This document shows positions 15,471 through 28,513 of a DNA stretch of 64,000 nt, in pieces (position 1 is the stretch's first letter; the number at the start of each line of letters is the position of its first letter). The position numbers and the translations under genes are program-made. The DNA comes from Struthio camelus. Taxonomy: Eukaryota; Chordata; Aves; Struthioniformes; Struthionidae. The notes under the pieces are model-generated. The model did no database searches and had not been told where the DNA came from. It saw only the letters and a list, made by a program, of their open reading frames with translations. Location of the stretch: the NCBI RefSeq assembly GCF_040807025.1, contig NC_090951.1, positions 3,410,001-3,474,000 of the forward strand, written 5' to 3'.

Positions 15471-17659
15471 CCCCCCCTGCGCCTTCGCGAAGCCCTGCCA
15501 GGCGGATGCCGCCCGCTGCGGCCGGGTCCGGGCTCCCGCGGCCCAGGCAGCGCTGCGCTGAGAGCGCGTCCGCCCGGCTCCGCTGCCCCCTTCCCTCGCC
15601 CGGATTTGCCCTCGGTTGGCGGGACGAGGTAGGGGCCCTACGCGCCCCTCCCCGGCGGCGGCTGCTGCTCCTCGTTAGCCCAGATTGGGGAAGACAGCGC
15701 GGGAAATGGCAGCGGATCAGCCAAAGCAGTGGTAGGAGGGTTGCTTTGCCTGCTAGAGGCTTGCTTCGCAGCTGAAAAAGCTGTGTTATTTAACCCTGGC
15801 TCAGTAACACCTGGGAGTCTCCCTGCAGGAAACGCTCGGGGAGGCCCCTTAGCTGCACTGAGTGCCCTGAGCTCAGCCCCAGGAGGGTGCCTGCAGCCTG
15901 GTGCTGGGAGTTTTGCTCGTGATGAAGTTCAAGCGACGTGTCTTGGCTCTGCTCTCACCCCAGGACTGCCTATGGATGTTGCTGAGCTTGCTGCAAGTGG
16001 GGATCCCAGCTTTTGGTGCTCAAGTCTAAGCTTCACCTTCAACGTGGCAGCGCTGTCCCTGCAATGGAAGATACCTGGACCTGGGTGAAAACAAGGTTGG
16101 GGAGAGGAATGGGGATTTTTGCTATGTTCAGTTAAACTTCTGAAAGCTCTGCTTTTTTGGTATATCTGTGCTGCATCGCAAGGCTAATGCTCAGGTGGTG
16201 TCGGCAGAGGATCTTCAGCCCTATTGGTCTGGGGACCCGCTCCAGCTGCTCCCCCTCTGCGGGTGCTGGCTGCGGCGAGGCGCCCGCAGCAGTGGTTTTA
16301 GCCACGAGCAGCACGCGCATCAGACATCTAAACAAAAGAGAGCAGTTTTCTGGGTGGGAAGCGTGTCATTTGGCAGCCTATGTTAAATAATCTCAAAGCC
16401 ATCAAAAAATAAAAGGGAACCCTGTAGTATAAGGCAACGTGATGCTTCTATCGCCACCCCAGGGACCGCTGCAACACAGCGTTGCTGAGCGATGCTAATG
16501 CTTTGCACTGTGCCTGGGGGCTGAAAAACCCGCACCGAGGCCGCTGTGCTCCCGCTGGATTCAGCGAACCGGCTCATCTTCCAGCGATTACGTACCGTGA
16601 TGTCAGCGGAGAAAATTCATCCGTGACTCTGCCTGGATTTGGGTTCTACAGCCTGACGTTTCCTATTATTTATGTGCTTTTATCATAGCAAATGGACTTA
16701 CAGCTATTCTTGCTGTTCATCTAAGTGCGGTCTCTGCCGGGGGGGAGCACAGCAGGGAAATCGCTTGTGTCCCCTTGGCCCGCTCTGTCTTTGCTGGCTG
16801 ACCCTGCTGGGAAGCTCCTGGCCATCGCCATTCACCCCAAATATTTTGTATGCAGCTCATATAGCCCCTCTTAATCCCAGCACCCAAATCTCTGCGGCGC
16901 TCCTCCTCCTCTCCCTCGCTCTTGTGTTTCTGCAAGGGAGCATTCGGCTGTGCTGCGGGCCGAGCGCGCGGTCCCGGCTGCCGGCCCGGCTCCTCTCGGC
17001 CCGTTCCCGGCTCCATCGCCGCCGTGCGCTCCAGCCCTTCCTCCTCCTCCTCCTCCCTCTTCGCCTCTGCTTCCTTTTGGGTTTTGCCTTTCCCCGCTGG
17101 CGTGCAGCGAGCGGAGCGGTTTGCATTGATCCGTCTGCCGCGATGCTTAGATCTCCTTCCTGAGGGATTTCGGCTCATTTAGAGCCCAGCGGCGTGTAGG
17201 AAGAGTTCACACCATCTTTTATGCGCGTTCTTGTGTGCTGAAATCCATCTGCTGCCGTCTCGCCCAAGGCCCTGCCACAAAACACCCGGAACGTGCTCAG
17301 CGCCGGGCACGCGGCCGTCGGGGCCCCTCCTGCCAGGCGCTTCGGCACGTTCCTGCGTGCTCCGCTGGATCGGGCCTCGACTGCTTCGCTCTGCTCCTTC
17401 CCTCCGGAGCTATTTACAGCCCTCTCGGCGTTGCTGACCTCCGGGAAGTTGCTCCCCTCGTGGAGCCGGCAGCATCTGGCAGCGCTCTGCTCTCCGGAGG
17501 GGTCTGCCGCATCCAGATTGCGACCTGCCCTCCCGCTCCGAGTGCCGCCGAGGGGTCCGGCTGCCTTCCCCTGCCTCCGTCCTCCCCCGGGAGCTGAGGG
17601 GGGTGTTTCCATGCAGCCTTGTGTGGGACAGGGCTGGGCAAAAGGTGTTGCCCCCCACC
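15471..17659. other. Intergenic DNA without a supported gene
   Basis: Mixed composition. A lower-GC part at about 16380-16730 includes a GCAAC-acagc-GTTGC hairpin near 16474. Several open frames span it, but none has a recognisable domain or sensible start and splice context. Confidence 0.5.
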
Positions 17660-18072
17660 ACACAGCACATCCTCAGTGCACGCCTCTCCCGGCTCCTCGT
17701 TCTCTGTACACGTGTCCCGGGCATCCCACGACCTCGTGGTGCGTTCCCGCAGCACGTCCCTCCGTGCACGCCTCTCCCGGCTCCTCGTTCTCTGTGCACG
17801 TGTCCCGGGCATCCCGCGACCTCGTGGTGCGTTCCCGCAGCACGTCCCTCCGTGCACGCCTCTCCCGGCTCCTCGTTCTCTGTGCACGTGTCCCGGGCAT
17901 CCCGCGACCTCGTGGTGTGTTCCTGCAGCACGTCCCTCCGTGCACGCCTCTCCCGGCTCCTCGTTCTCTGTGCACGTGTCCCGGTCATCCCGCGACCTCA
18001 TGGTGCGTTCCCGCAGCACGTCCCTCCGTGCACGTGTCCCGGGCATCCCGCGGTCTCGTGGTGCGTTCCCGC
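17660..18072. repeat. 88-bp minisatellite with one E-box per unit
   Basis: Tandem array of 88-bp units: the block CGCCTCTCCC recurs at 17681, 17769, 17857 and 17945. A final unit lacks about 30 bases, including that block. Every unit has CACGTG, at 17709, 17797, 17885, 17973 and 18031. Because 88 is not a multiple of three, the long frames across it on both strands come from the repeat rather than from coding. Confidence 0.95.
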
Positions 18073-18879
18073 GGGCTCTGCTGGTCCAGAGGGCAACAGC
18101 AGGAATCCCTTGTCTCTCTGCCCATCCCTGCAGGCGACAGGCTCTCCCAGCGGCGTGCAGCTGCCGCCTGTGTGGTGGAGGGCCGGCGGTGGCACAGACC
18201 TTGCAGGGAGCTTGCATGCGCCAGCTGGCCCCGTCGGATCAGGCTGCGAGCCGCGGAGCTTAGCTGAGCCTTGTAATTTAAAAGTTCCCATCAAATATTC
18301 CTGTGTCGGAGCCTGTGCTGCGTCTGGGCTGATGCCTAGGTGAAGGGTAGCAGATTCAGGTAGCTGCCCTTTATGGAAAAAAAAGTCTTTCCTGGGGATT
18401 TTCCAGCCATAAAGCTGTTGTTTGCTTATTTTTTTTCCCCCATAGTCTCTGCAGCGTAGTCAGAGCCTGGGACACCCTGCAGCAGCGAGCGAGGGGTGGA
18501 GAGCCGGCCAGGCGGGTCACGAGAGAGCGATCCAGGCTGAGCGACCCCAAAGGTCCCGCTGTTGCAAAACGCCCTCCCAGGCCACGCGCTGCTCCGCGCA
18601 GTGCCGCCAGCGCTGGCCTCCCGCGCCGCTGGGGAGGTGCTGGCTGCTCCCAGCGCTTAAAAAAGCAGCGAGGAGGGATGGGGCCCCTCTGCACCCGGAG
18701 CAGGAGCGAGGGAGAGAGCACGGGGCGAGGAGGCGCTGGGCTAAGGGTGGGTGGGAGACCTGGGCCGAGTTTTATAAGTCCTGGCTGCCTCGGTGCGAGA
18801 GCAAAGTGCTGGTCGAAGAAACCCCCCGTAGCGCCGGGTGGGATACGTCTTCACTGGGACTTTCCCTCCTGCGTTTGTC

Positions 18880-19380
18880 AGTGCCAGCAGGAGTAATTTC
18901 ATAAATATGCTCCGAGCAGGGGTGGGGACTTCACCCAGACTTTACGTCAATGTAAACAGCCCTAATTGGTGCTGGAGCCTCGTAACTCCAGGGTTTCCCC
19001 CCTCCTTGCCCGAGTGCATCGAGGAAATTTGCAGTGCCAAGGCAAAGCGCGTTTTCATTCATAAATCGCGGGGGGCCGGTGGGGAGCGGGAGGTTTGCTC
19101 TGATTTTGTGCCTGTGGGTGCTTTTTATTCCCCAGCTGCCTTTCCCCCCCCTCAAATCTGACTTATCACTTTCTTAAAGCGATGGCGGAAATGCATGAAT
19201 GTTTAATGATTTGACTGCTGGGAAGAGCGAGCTGGCTGGAGAGAATATAGCCATTTACTGTTCAAAGGCCATGGCGGGGCCTGCTTTAAGGCCCCTGGGA
19301 GTCTTCCTGTCTTCTCGCCGTTAGTCATTTTACGGCGTACAAGCTGGTGGTATTACTGTAACCATATGGTCTTTGTTTGG
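18880..19380. promoter_or_regulatory. AT-richer islands, candidate conserved elements
   Basis: Two lower-GC patches: 18885-18965 (AGTAATTTCATAAATATGC) and 19155-19375 (TGACTTATCACTTTCTTAAAG, GCATGAATGTTTAATGATTT, ATAGCCATTTACTGTTCAAAGG). No coding evidence. They resemble preserved regulatory DNA more than random intergenic sequence. Confidence 0.4.
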
Positions 19381-21609
19381 AGGCAGGCTTGCACGCCTGC
19401 AGCCAACCTGCGGGCTCCGGGGCTTGCATCGCTCCAGGTCCCGGTTCGGCTGGCGGCGGCAGCTCCCCGCGGGGAGCAACAGCCCCGGGAGCGTTGCCCT
19501 GCCGCCCGCGTCCAAATTCCTCCCCTCCGGCGCGAAGGTGAGCCCGTCCCGGCCGGCCGTGCCCGCGCACGGGCTGGACGGCAGGTCAGGGCTCTCCCCG
19601 GCGCGGCGCTGACCGACGTGCTCGTCCCACGGGCAGAGGTGGCTTCGCCCGCCGGCGCCGGCTGGAGCCCGGCTGGAGCAGGGAGGTGATTTGCCCTCGC
19701 TATTCCTGTGGGATCCGGCTTTTTCCATGCCTGTGTGGGGTTTTTTTGTGTCTTTTTTTTTTTTTAGGCTTGGAGGATGAACTGTTTGACTGGGCAGTCT
19801 CCCCGCTCGCATTTCCTGGCCTCCGCCGTGCAGGATTTGCAACCTTGCCGACTCCAGCAGAGCCGCGGAGCAGAAACGGGCCGCCGGCGGCGAGCCCGCC
19901 CCCAGCCCGGCCGCGGCGCCGATTCGGGAAGGTCTGGGCAAGGTTAGCGCCGCGATTCGCCGCCCACGGGGGTCCCTGGAGCCGTGCGTGGAGTTAGTCG
20001 AGGCTGGCACGGGAACAAAATCGGAGGCAATTTCTTCCCTTCTAATGATCCCTCCTGGAGGTAGCGAGTCCCGCCGGAGTGAGTCAGGCTGCGTGGCGCC
20101 TGCCAATCACCGCGCTCGCTCCGCAAGCATTAAACGATCTTTCCTTCGGATGAAATTGTGCTCGTAAAAGTGAAGAGCTTGCTGGCGGCGGGGGCCAAGT
20201 TACGCTCGGCTGCAATCGCACCCGGCAGCGGCGGCTGCGTCTCGGCCTCCCCTGAGCGTCCTGGGGACGGCCGTGCGCCCCCAGCCCGACGCCGCCGGGG
20301 TCTGGAGTCTTGCTCAATATATTAATGAATAATGATAATGCTAATCATCCTTGCGGATTGCAAGTGCCCGGCCCGTGTGGGGTAACGGTGGGGGGGTGCA
20401 GGGAGGGAGGTTGCAGCAGTGGAAATGCACCCAAAAACCCCCCATGGGGATTTTGTTCAGTGCCTTGATGCAACACCCAGCTTTCAGTGTCTCTCCAAAA
20501 CGGCGGCCGTGATTTCTCCAGCTCCGCTTTGCCGTGGGCTCGTTAATGCCGGGGGAGAGATGGGACTCAAACCCCCACGGCATGCAGTGAGGTCCTGCCC
20601 AGAGGAGAAACGCTGGGTCCGCCAAGGAGTCCCTCAGCAGGATGACGTGGTGTTAATGCCACCCCAGTGGGCAAAGGTGTCTTAGCCGACCGCAGGGTCC
20701 ATCGCAGACCCCCAGCCCCTCTGGGGCCAGACTCGGCCTTAGCTCTGCCCGGCTGAGCATGCAGGGGCTGCGAGAGCAGCGCGTGCAGCTTGCGGCCGTG
20801 CCTTTTACAAGGGGGTGCTTTCCCGCAGCGTTAGCAGCAGAGACACTGGTGCATTTGCGCACCCGTCAGGTCCAGCAGGAGCCAGGACCTGACGGAGCAG
20901 AAAAATCCCACTTCCATCATGAGATTTGCTCTCTGCTCCCCAGAGCAACGGATGCCCCGGAGCATGAGGTTTGCACCCGGAGCGCTGGTGCAAAGCGATC
21001 CCGCTCTCCTCCGGGGGCAGAGCGGCGGGGGGCGACGCTGCTCTCCCGCTCCCCTGGCTGAGCCCCTCTGCAGCGCCATGCTCTCGCCGGGCGCGGGGCG
21101 ATCCGGCTCACGGCGGGCTCCGGCACGCACCGTGCTGGGCACGCTTTCTGCAGGAACCGGGCCGTTTCTGACCTGCACTCACCTCCTGGGAACGTGCTTT
21201 GCAGCCGGCTGGGGGGGATCGCCAGCTCGCGCAAAGCTGGGAGGTGCGGATGGCCGCGTTGAGCTTGGTGGGTGCTGTGGGGCGGGAGGGCTCCGGCTGG
21301 GACCCCTCGCCCGGGGCAGCGGGTGCCGGGCCTGCTCCCACCCGCGATCGGGGCTTGCCAGGGCAAATAGTGCAGGAAACGGAGCGGGGCTTGATCCCCC
21401 CTAACCGGCTCCGGTGGGAAAGGCAGCCTGTTTATTTAAAGCGTGTTTTATTGCCGCGCCGCCGCTCGACGGGAAAGGCATGGGAACGGCGGCCGGCGGG
21501 CTCCGGGCCGCGGCCTCGAGCGGGGACGCCGGCTCTTTTGCAAGCGGATCCTTCCCCCGTTCGAACGACAATGCGGAGGGGAAGCGTGCGGCGCTTCGGG
21601 TCGCCCCTT
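19381..21609. other. GC-rich intergenic DNA with small AT-rich patches
   Basis: Mostly compositionally driven frames. Small AT-rich patches at 20030-20170 and 20305-20355 (ATATATTAATGAATAATGAT) carry homeodomain-like cores. No gene recognised. Confidence 0.5.
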
Positions 21610-22660
21610 CCTCGGGCACACACACGTATTTATATATTTCTGTGTCTATCTGACTTTGACATACTGCAGATGTTTTCTTCAGGGCTGGTCAGTGGAAAAG
21701 GAATGGGTTCATATACATCGGAAGTGCCATAAATCACTGCGATGGATTTCTCAGAAAGGCTTCCAGCCAGAGCCATAAACATATAGCGTTCGGCCAATAT
21801 GACATCCGTGTAGCTCCCCGTCCGTCCATCCGTCCGGCGTGCAGCCCACAAAGCAAGATCAACGGCTTTCTCGCATCCAGCTAGCACTCAACAGCTGATA
21901 ACTTTTTTTCTCTTTTCTTCCAAGAGTTGAGCTGTTCTTCAAACTAAAAAGCTTTAAAGGGCCTCCGGCCAATAGCTTAAAACCCAAGACATAGATTTTG
22001 TTAGCTGGGCGGTTTAGCGGTTACAAAACATAGGCATGGGTGTTTATATTGCTCCGGTGCCCTGGAGTCCCCATCGCGGGCCAGGTCCCCCAGGGCGCCG
22101 GGCAGCGGCGGGAGCGCAGCCTGGGGAGCGGAGAAGCTGCTACCTCTGCAAAAAGCCGTGTATTTCTAGTGGTGAGAACAACCCCCGCCTTTTTAGGGAA
22201 AAAAAGAGATCTTCAAGCACAAATGAGCTTTTTAAACCATAGTCATCCCTGTCTCTTCTTCACAGTGTTTTCCCACCGGCGGGTGAGGAAATCACATTTT
22301 ACATCATTTTGGCTGTTGACCCTTAGCAAAGATGCGGGTTTTCAGACAAAAAAGCTGGAAGGGAACTTCTGAGCTCACCTCATCTCTCAGCCCCCGGGGC
22401 AGGAGGACTCATTTTATAAACAGCTTTACTAAGCAGCTTGGTTTAAAGAAAATGGCATGGAAAAAATTTGTGGGAAATGGGTGCCCTGGCCACATTGTGA
22501 AACATAAACTTTTCAGCGAGGGGGAAACCATTTCCTTGCAGTTTCTCATAGGAATGTGTTTCAGGGCTACCGGTGCTCCTGCGGTCTTTGGGAAAGGATT
22601 GCCCCTTGGAAGAGTTTTCGGAGGACATAGGTAGAGAAGAAGAGCGAATCGGGGCTGTGA
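21610..22660. promoter_or_regulatory. Kilobase-scale AT-richer block, candidate enhancer cluster
   Basis: The longest low-GC stretch between the two genes. Part one (21610-22045) has TATTTATATATTTCTGTGTC, CCATAAATCACTGCG and TAGATTTTGTTAGC. Part two (22165-22660) has TCACATTTTACATCATTTTG, GGTTTAAAGAAAATGG and repeated GGAAA. No frame with codon structure across it. Its position about 11 kb upstream of the GSE1-like promoter fits a distal control region. Confidence 0.4.
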
Positions 22661-23162
22661 CTGTTAATGCTCAGCTGCTGAAACTCCAGCGTTTTCATCC
22701 ACAGACTGCAGCGGGTGCCGTGGGAGCGGGGCGCCGGGCGCCCGCGCTGGCCCCGGCGCAGGTGAGCTGCTGGCTGCGGAGCAAGCCGGGAGCCGCTTCC
22801 TCCCCCCTGCCCCGCTCCTCCCTCCCCGCGGAGCGTTTGCACAAATAAAGTTCGGAAAAAATCCGAGCCGGAGCTGCTGACTCCTTGTGCAAGCGGTTTA
22901 AAATAGGCCACGCTGTTCCAGCGGCGCGGCAGCCAGCTGGCCCCGCGGCCGCCCTGCTGGGAAGCGAACGGGAACAATAACGCGGGAGCCGCCGCGCGCC
23001 GAGCGCGTCGGCTCGGCCCGGGCAGCGCCGGCGGCATGACCCGGGGCGGCCCCGCGGGGCGAAACGCGGCTCGGCGCGGGGGCGTCGCGCCCCTCGCGTC
23101 TCCTGCCGGCCCGGCCACCAGCGCCTGCGCTAAGGTCCTGGGACATCAGCCCGGTGCCGCTA

Positions 23163-23189
23163 TTGTATTTCTTTTATTTTTAATACAAA
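23163..23189. other. AT-rich inverted repeat
   Basis: TTGTATT and AATACAA arms separated by 12 pyrimidine-rich bases make a perfect 7-bp stem. It stands alone in very GC-rich DNA, with no T-run placement that would suggest a transcription terminator. Confidence 0.35.
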
Positions 23190-24610
23190 GGCTGCTCCTG
23201 GCCAGGCGCCCGCAGGAAGCGGCCCCCCAGGTGGGCTGGACCTGCGAGGTGCCGAGGGGCAGGACCGTGTCCCCCCGGGGCCGGCCGGGGCCGTCGGCCA
23301 GCGCTGCCTTTTCCGTGCGCGCCGGTCCTTCGGGGACGGGAAGCGCCGCATTGTAAGGCGGCCTTCCAGGATTTCCTGCGGCAGCCCAGCGAGCAGGATG
23401 CGGCCGCGCGCCCGCTTCCAGGGCGACCTGCTGCCCGCAGGGATGCCGGGGCGGCCGGGCACCCAGCGCCGCTCTGCTCCGAGCCCGAGGGCCCTCGCCC
23501 AAGGGTGGCCCGGAGCGTGGCCGGTTCGGTCATCCCCCTGCGGGGTCCCCCCCCCCCGCTCCGAACGGGCATCCCGCCGCCCTTCCCGCGGCCGCCGGTG
23601 CTGCGGGGGCTTGGCCGGGCACGGGGAAGGAGCGGAGAGCCCCATCCAGGGCCACCTAGACGTGGCTTGTAAGGACTCTCGGGGGACCGGGGACGCTGGC
23701 ACCTCTCCGTGCTCAGAGCCTCGTCCTCGACACGCGGCGCATCCCACCCGTGCCCGCTCGCTGCCTCCCCGCCGGCCCGGCCACCCCCGGCTGCTCCGGC
23801 GGCACCGCGTCCTGCCCGTCCCCGCGTGACTTCGCTCGTCCTCCGCGCCGGCTGCAGCAGCGGCGGCGATTACCTGCCGTCGGGATTAACGGTTGCGTGC
23901 AGGTTGCCTCGAAGAGCCGGGCACCTTGGCGGCGGCGAGGAGGAGGAGGTTTTGGCAGCCGGAGCAGGGGGATTAGGAGAGCTTTGTTGGCTCTCCGGGA
24001 GAGCGGTGCCAAGCTTGATTTGCTGGAGAGAGAGGAGCGCGGCGGCAGGAGACCCCGCGGGAGGCTGCCGGTCCCCGCGGGATGCTGCAGCGCCCGCGAT
24101 CTGCCGAGGGCGACTTTGCCCGTCGTGGCGGAGAGAGGCCAGCGCGGGCGCCGGGAGCAAACACCGCCGCGTGCCCAGCGGGGCCGTCGCGGGAGCAAGC
24201 GCCTCCCTTGGCCAGGAAACCCCCTGGCGCTGACGGGCGTAGGCGCAGCGCCGAAACGGTGGCGGGGCCCGGGCGTACGGCGGCAGCTGCGGTCCTCCGC
24301 CGCTTTGTGCCCTCGCTAACGTTCGCGTCTCGGCGGGCGGCGGCGCTTGCTGAGGATGCCGAACGGCACCCGTCGGCCGCCGAGGACCGACCCCATCCCC
24401 ATCCCCAAAGCGTCCTCTCGGGGCTTGGCAGCAGGCTGAACCCCGCTGGGCTGCAGCACGGGGAGTCGCGGCCCGAGCGGGGGGACACGCTCGGCCCCGC
24501 CGAGCTCGTGCGCTGGGCGCTGCGCGTGGTCACCCGGCGAGCCGGCGGCTTGCGTAACAAGGCGCGAGCATCAAAGGGAAACGCCTGAGCGGAGCAATAA
24601 CCCACGCTCA

Positions 24611-24634
24611 CAACAACAACAACAACAACAAAAA
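24611..24634. repeat. (CAA)n microsatellite
   Basis: Seven CAA units followed by a short A run. Confidence 0.8.
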
Positions 24635-27600
24635 GCCCCCCCTCCTCCCCTTGCATTTCCCTCCCTCCCCTCTTGACCTTGAAGAATGCTGGAAGGTGTC
24701 ATGTCATCAGCATTTCCCAGCCGCTCGGAGCTGGGGGGGGATTTGTCTTCCTCCGGGGCACCCTGCCAAGAATAACAGCAGACTCCAGCAGGTCGGCACA
24801 GGAAGGGAACGGCTGGAACCTGATTTGCAGTCAGACGCGCGGAGAGCCAGAACGCGTTTTATTGAAGAGGTCTCCAGGGAGGCATAAACCTTCCCCCCCC
24901 GCCACCCCCAAGAAAAAAAAAAAAAAGAGTGCCTTTCCGATGAAGCTGTATTTTTTTATATATGTTTAAAAAAGCCTTTAAGATAAACTTGTTTTTAGTT
25001 CACGTTGCTGGCATTGATTTACTGCGGGGGTGGGAGCGGGGAGGAATGCCAAGAGGTCGGGGACGGGGCTGTCTCGGGACCCGATCCCTGATGCACCCTT
25101 ATTTCGGGAGAGGCTGGCGGCCGGAGCGGGGCTGGGGGTGCCCGGAGCCCGCCAGGGTGAAGGAGCATTTTCCCCGAGGGATCAGGATTCGTCTCTGCTG
25201 ACTCCAGCGGGGCGAGCGCATCCCTCCGCGACGGCTGCTTTTAGCGGAAGGCAAAGGGAGCCATCCAGGCTCGACTCCTCCCCGGGAAGGTGACATTGCC
25301 GCAGGCGAACCCTGCGCGTTTCCAGCCCGCTTTTCCCTGCCGGCTCCAGAAAGCAGGAGGCGACCTGGGTCCAGCCCAACGTCCCCGTTGTGCCCAGTGC
25401 TCCCCAGGCGGGCGGCTCTGCCCCTTCCCACGCACCGAGGCCGGCGGGTACCCGAGGGGCGCTTCGGCACAGCTGCCCCGCGCAAAATCTTTCCAACGCA
25501 TGAATTTCCTTCCTCACCAGTCGGGCTGGGAAGGGACGATCGATACCTGATTCCTTCTGCAAGGAGGCATCCTGTATTTTCCAGGCTGCCTTAAAAAAAA
25601 CAGCAGCAAAACAAAACCCGTCCATCACTTGGCCAAGCGAAGGCAAAGGAGAACCTTACAAACAAGCACTTCCACCAATTCTTGCAGATAAGACACCGGC
25701 AGCAGACCTTGATCTCCGGCCCCGGCAGGGAACCTGCTGAGCTCGCGAGCCCTTGGCCTGCTAATCTGCTCTCGCCGGTTCGCTAAATCCCGCAAGATGT
25801 TCCCAATAACGGGAGCAGGCGGGGCGCGCTGGCAGCCGCCGGCTTGCTTGGCGAGCTCGTCCTTGGGGACAGCTGGTACCCTTGGCTCGTCGGAGCCACG
25901 GATGAGCAGCGCTGGGCTGCGGTGGGCCGCGGGAGCCGGGGCCGCGGAGGATGCTCCGGCGCCTCGGCCGCGCTGGCCGCCCCGGGCGCTTGGCCCGCTG
26001 GCGGCCGGGCGAGCGGCAGCCAGACACCGGCGAACCGGGCCTGGCCGCCCCGCAGCTTCCCAGCTCCCTTTTAATTCCTTTCCCAGCTGCGTTGCCTCAT
26101 CACCGTGACCAGCCTGTAACCGGAGCGGGTCAGCGTTCTGCTGATGGAGTGTTTTTCCATCGGGAAATGCCGATTTCTGTGGGAACATCTCAATTTTGAT
26201 GAAATTTTTCTTTTGTGTGTGTGTGTGTGCGGGGGGGGGGAATACATCCAAACGGGGCCTTGCGAGGAGGTTTAGCCTCCTCCTACCACATTTCTTCTTG
26301 CACAGACACCAAAGAATCACCGTTCTGAAACTCACGGAGCGCGCTCCGGTAGAAAAGCATAAAAAGGGATAATGCAAGCCGAAAACGCACTTTAAAAACA
26401 GCCAGCCAGAAAACGTGTACAAGTCAGAATTGAGCAAACGCTGGTGCTAACCCCGAACTTTCCCCCCTTTTCGAGCGGCATCCTGGAGGAGGCTTTGCCC
26501 TTTGTTTATCTCTCCATGTTTACGCGTCTCGTGTTGCACGTTCCCATGCTGCACTACGCGGGCCTGCTCGGGCTCACCGCCCCCGGCAGCAGATAGCCGC
26601 CGATCGGCAGAGCCGACAGGGGTTTTCGGCCGGGCACGAGCCGAAGCCTCCGCCTGCGCCCGCTGGGTCGAGGGCGCCTCGCTCCCCGGGCTCCTCTGGC
26701 TGGGAGGAAAGGGCTGACTTAAAAGCTTGCCGTGGGCCAGCTCCTCTCGTGAAAAACGTGCCGGGTGCCGGCGGCCAAGCCCTGCGCCGGTGCAAAGCAG
26801 CGTAGCGCCGCTGGCCGCGGGCAGCGCGAGCCGCCGCCGCGTGCCCGGCCCCCGCGGGTGCCAGCGACCCCGAGCCGGGCAGGAGAGGGCAGCTGGCATC
26901 TTCGACCCGTGAATAACGGGCCGGGAATAGAAAGCTGAAACCAGAGACCGCGTCTTCCCGTTGCATCTTCGGCGTCAGGCGAGAGGCCGCCTTTCCTCTT
27001 GCCCCGCTGGGCCACGGCCGGTGATCGCCTAGAAATAGCTCCCGGTGCTCATGCAGCAAGACGTCGCCCGGGCTCGCTGCGGTGCCGGGGGCTGCTCCCG
27101 CTGCCGGGAAAGGCGAGCCCCCAGCCCTGCTCCAGCAAGCTCAATGCACCGGGGCGCCTTGGTCCGTGCACGGGGGGGTCCGTGGGGAGGTCCTGGGGGT
27201 GCCCGGGTGGCCCTGCAGCCCCGCGCAGCCCAGCTCAGCACCCCCCGCCGCTGCCCAGGCACGATTGCCAGGCTGGGCAAAGACAGCGAGGAAGGGAAGC
27301 TCGAGCATATGGCAGCCTGGCGTGCGGTCGGGCAAACGGCTGCCGGTTTCCTCCGGGAGGGGAGCGCCGCAGAGGACTCCTCCAGCCAGGGCTGGCCCCT
27401 CTCCAGCTCCTCTCCCTGCGCCCGAGTCTCGGTGAAACCCCGCACCGGAGCCCCTGCTCGGCTCCGGGGCTCGGCGCTCCTGGGCTGCCGCGGCAGCAGC
27501 CCCGCAGCTGAGCTGGAGCAGCGCAGGCCACCCTCTCCGGCAGGGCTCCAGCCGCCGCGGGGAGGGAGATGCTCGCAGGGCTCAGAAAACCCTCCGAGAT

Positions 27601-28451
27601 CCCGGCGGGGAAGGTGCCAAGTCCCTGGGAGGTGGGCATGCCCCAGGGCTGCGCGCGGGAAGGACACGGGCTGCAGACTCCTCGCTCGCCCCGATCCCAC
27701 CCCGGGCGATGCAGGGGCTCGGCTGGTGCTCCCAAATTTTAACTGCTTTGTAAATGTTAATATTTGCACTTACAAACCTTTTCTTCCCCCTCCCTCCCCC
27801 TCTTCTCCACCCTTTTTTAATAGCAGCCTCTAACAGCCACACTCATTCTTCTTTGTTGACACGGCCCTTTGGCATCAGCACTTGGCATTTGCAGAGCAGC
27901 TCGTTCTGGAAAGGAAAAAAAAAAACAACCTTTTTTTTTTTAAAAAAAAAAAAAAAAGCAACCCAGCCCTGGTGCCGTGCTGGGGGAATGTGGCTCCCTC
28001 CTGCCTCGCAGGGAACGGTGCCACGCCGTGAATCACCGCCTCGCCGCCGGCAGGAGCCGGGCTCTGCGCGAGCGCTGCCCACCAGCCCGCGGGGCTTCGC
28101 CCGGGGCCGTCGCTCCCCCCCTGCGAGCGGGAAGGAGCCGACGGGCGGGCTGGGCCGGCGCTGGGAGCCAGGGTGGTACGGGCGGGATTGGGCCCTGGAG
28201 AACTCGTCCTCTGGGTTTTCCTCTCTTGCAGCCCCAGTCCGGCCCCGTGATGCCAGAGAGGGCATCTTTGCCGTGGCCCGTTGGAGCCCCTTCCCAAAAA
28301 TACACCAGCAACCGGCGCTGGCCAGCTGCAAGGTGGGCTGCATGGGGGTGAGCTGAGACGGGTGGTGAGAAGGTTAAACCTGACAGAGACCCATGGGGGG
28401 ACCCGCAGGTGTGTCTAAGATGCTGGAGCTCCACTTTGCTTTCACATTTAG

Positions 28452-28513
28452 GCGTGCACACACGCATGCACGCACACATGCGCACACGCATGCACGCACA
28501 CACGTGCGCCCAC
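28452..28513. repeat. CA/GC alternating microsatellite
   Basis: Alternating CACACACGCATGCACGCACA-type sequence of about 60 bases, interrupted by GCATGC palindromes. A candidate for Z-DNA and length variation. Confidence 0.75.

Noticed and set aside
17410..18267. Long frames of 192-324 codons with repeated peptide blocks
   Set aside because: They arise from the 88-bp minisatellite, open in all frames and both strands. The period is not a multiple of three.
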